Translations under genes and position numbers: made by a program
Assembly: GCA_963765135.1 (NCBI GenBank)
Contig: CAVXUX010000008.1
Location: 320,769 to 384,768, forward strand
Length of the DNA stretch: 64,000 nt
Reading direction: 5' to 3'
DNA from: JACVRW01 sp963765135
GTDB lineage: Bacteria > Actinomycetota > Thermoleophilia > Solirubrobacterales > Thermoleophilaceae
Shown here: positions 63,959-64,000 of the stretch, piece by piece
Layout: every line of letters begins with the position of its first letter
Position numbering within the stretch: position 1 is the stretch's first letter
The notes under the pieces: generated by a model
Told to the model about the DNA's origin: nothing
Database searches by the model: none
What the model saw: only the letters and a program-made list of their open reading frames with translations

Positions 63959-64000
63959 CGAAACCTCCACATGGCTCGGACCCGGCGCAGTCTCGCAGTA

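Overview
The window is very GC-rich, compactly packed DNA from an actinobacterium. Several traits point to the class Thermoleophilia (Solirubrobacter/Conexibacter-like): a SnoaL-fold protein beginning MSQEN, a DUF559 protein with an AbiEi-like front end, a tandem ThyX-like protein, secreted cupredoxins, an OdhA/Kgd-type 2-oxoglutarate dehydrogenase and many GTG starts. The placement is inference; no rRNA gene lies in the window. Most genes run in short operons with 1-4 base start/stop overlaps. Many first genes carry a TANNNT-type -10 box only 6-10 bases before the start codon, so leaderless transcription appears common.

Layout. 1-12.2 kb: end of a surface protein, ThyX-like protein, ribulose-phosphate epimerase, TrpB2, a CapA-like protein, a CBS-domain operon divergent from a saccharopine-dehydrogenase-like enzyme, a flippase-like membrane protein, then an ECF sigma/anti-sigma/cupredoxin/cupin cluster. 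12.2-25.9 kb: Fpg/Nei glycosylase, RpiB, MFS exporter, second cupredoxin, a kinase-like/HAD/HAD operon, a helicase-cyclophilin-thioredoxin operon, a broken DUF559 gene, quinone oxidoreductase, LemA, a PfkB kinase and small proteins. 25.9-39.6 kb: PHP-glycosyltransferase fusion, GH31 glycosidase, citrate synthase, ScyD-like secreted protein, HD hydrolase, MoaA, MetF with an operator-like palindrome in its promoter, a methyltransferase, a metallo-hydrolase and an AGPS-like flavoprotein. 39.6-51.2 kb: a very large E2-E1 2-oxoglutarate dehydrogenase that keeps two lipoyl domains, a persulfide-dioxygenase/rhodanese protein, an SDR, a MASE1-SpoIIE-HATPase sensor phosphatase and, divergent from it, a transmembrane Ser/Thr kinase with two duplicated Kelch regions. 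51.2-64 kb looks more accessory: VOC protein, antitoxin-like protein, RibD-type reductase, two tRNA-Asp 3' fragments flanking a secreted repeat-domain protein, a formylglycine-generating enzyme, DHA2 exporter, HNH relic, ClC channel, SnoaL protein and a phospholipase-C-like phosphoesterase.

At least 16 single-base-type frameshifts interrupt otherwise intact, conserved genes (trpB2, citrate synthase, moaA, kgd and others), often inside G or C runs. I read these as sequence or assembly errors rather than gene decay, and give the reconstructed gene spans. The DUF559 gene and the HNH fragment are damaged more heavily and may be real pseudogenes.

The most interesting items are the all-in-one 2-oxoglutarate dehydrogenase, the Kelch-kinase facing a SpoIIE-type phosphatase, the metF operator, the shared 30-base leader of two unrelated genes, and the tRNA-fragment-bounded segment.
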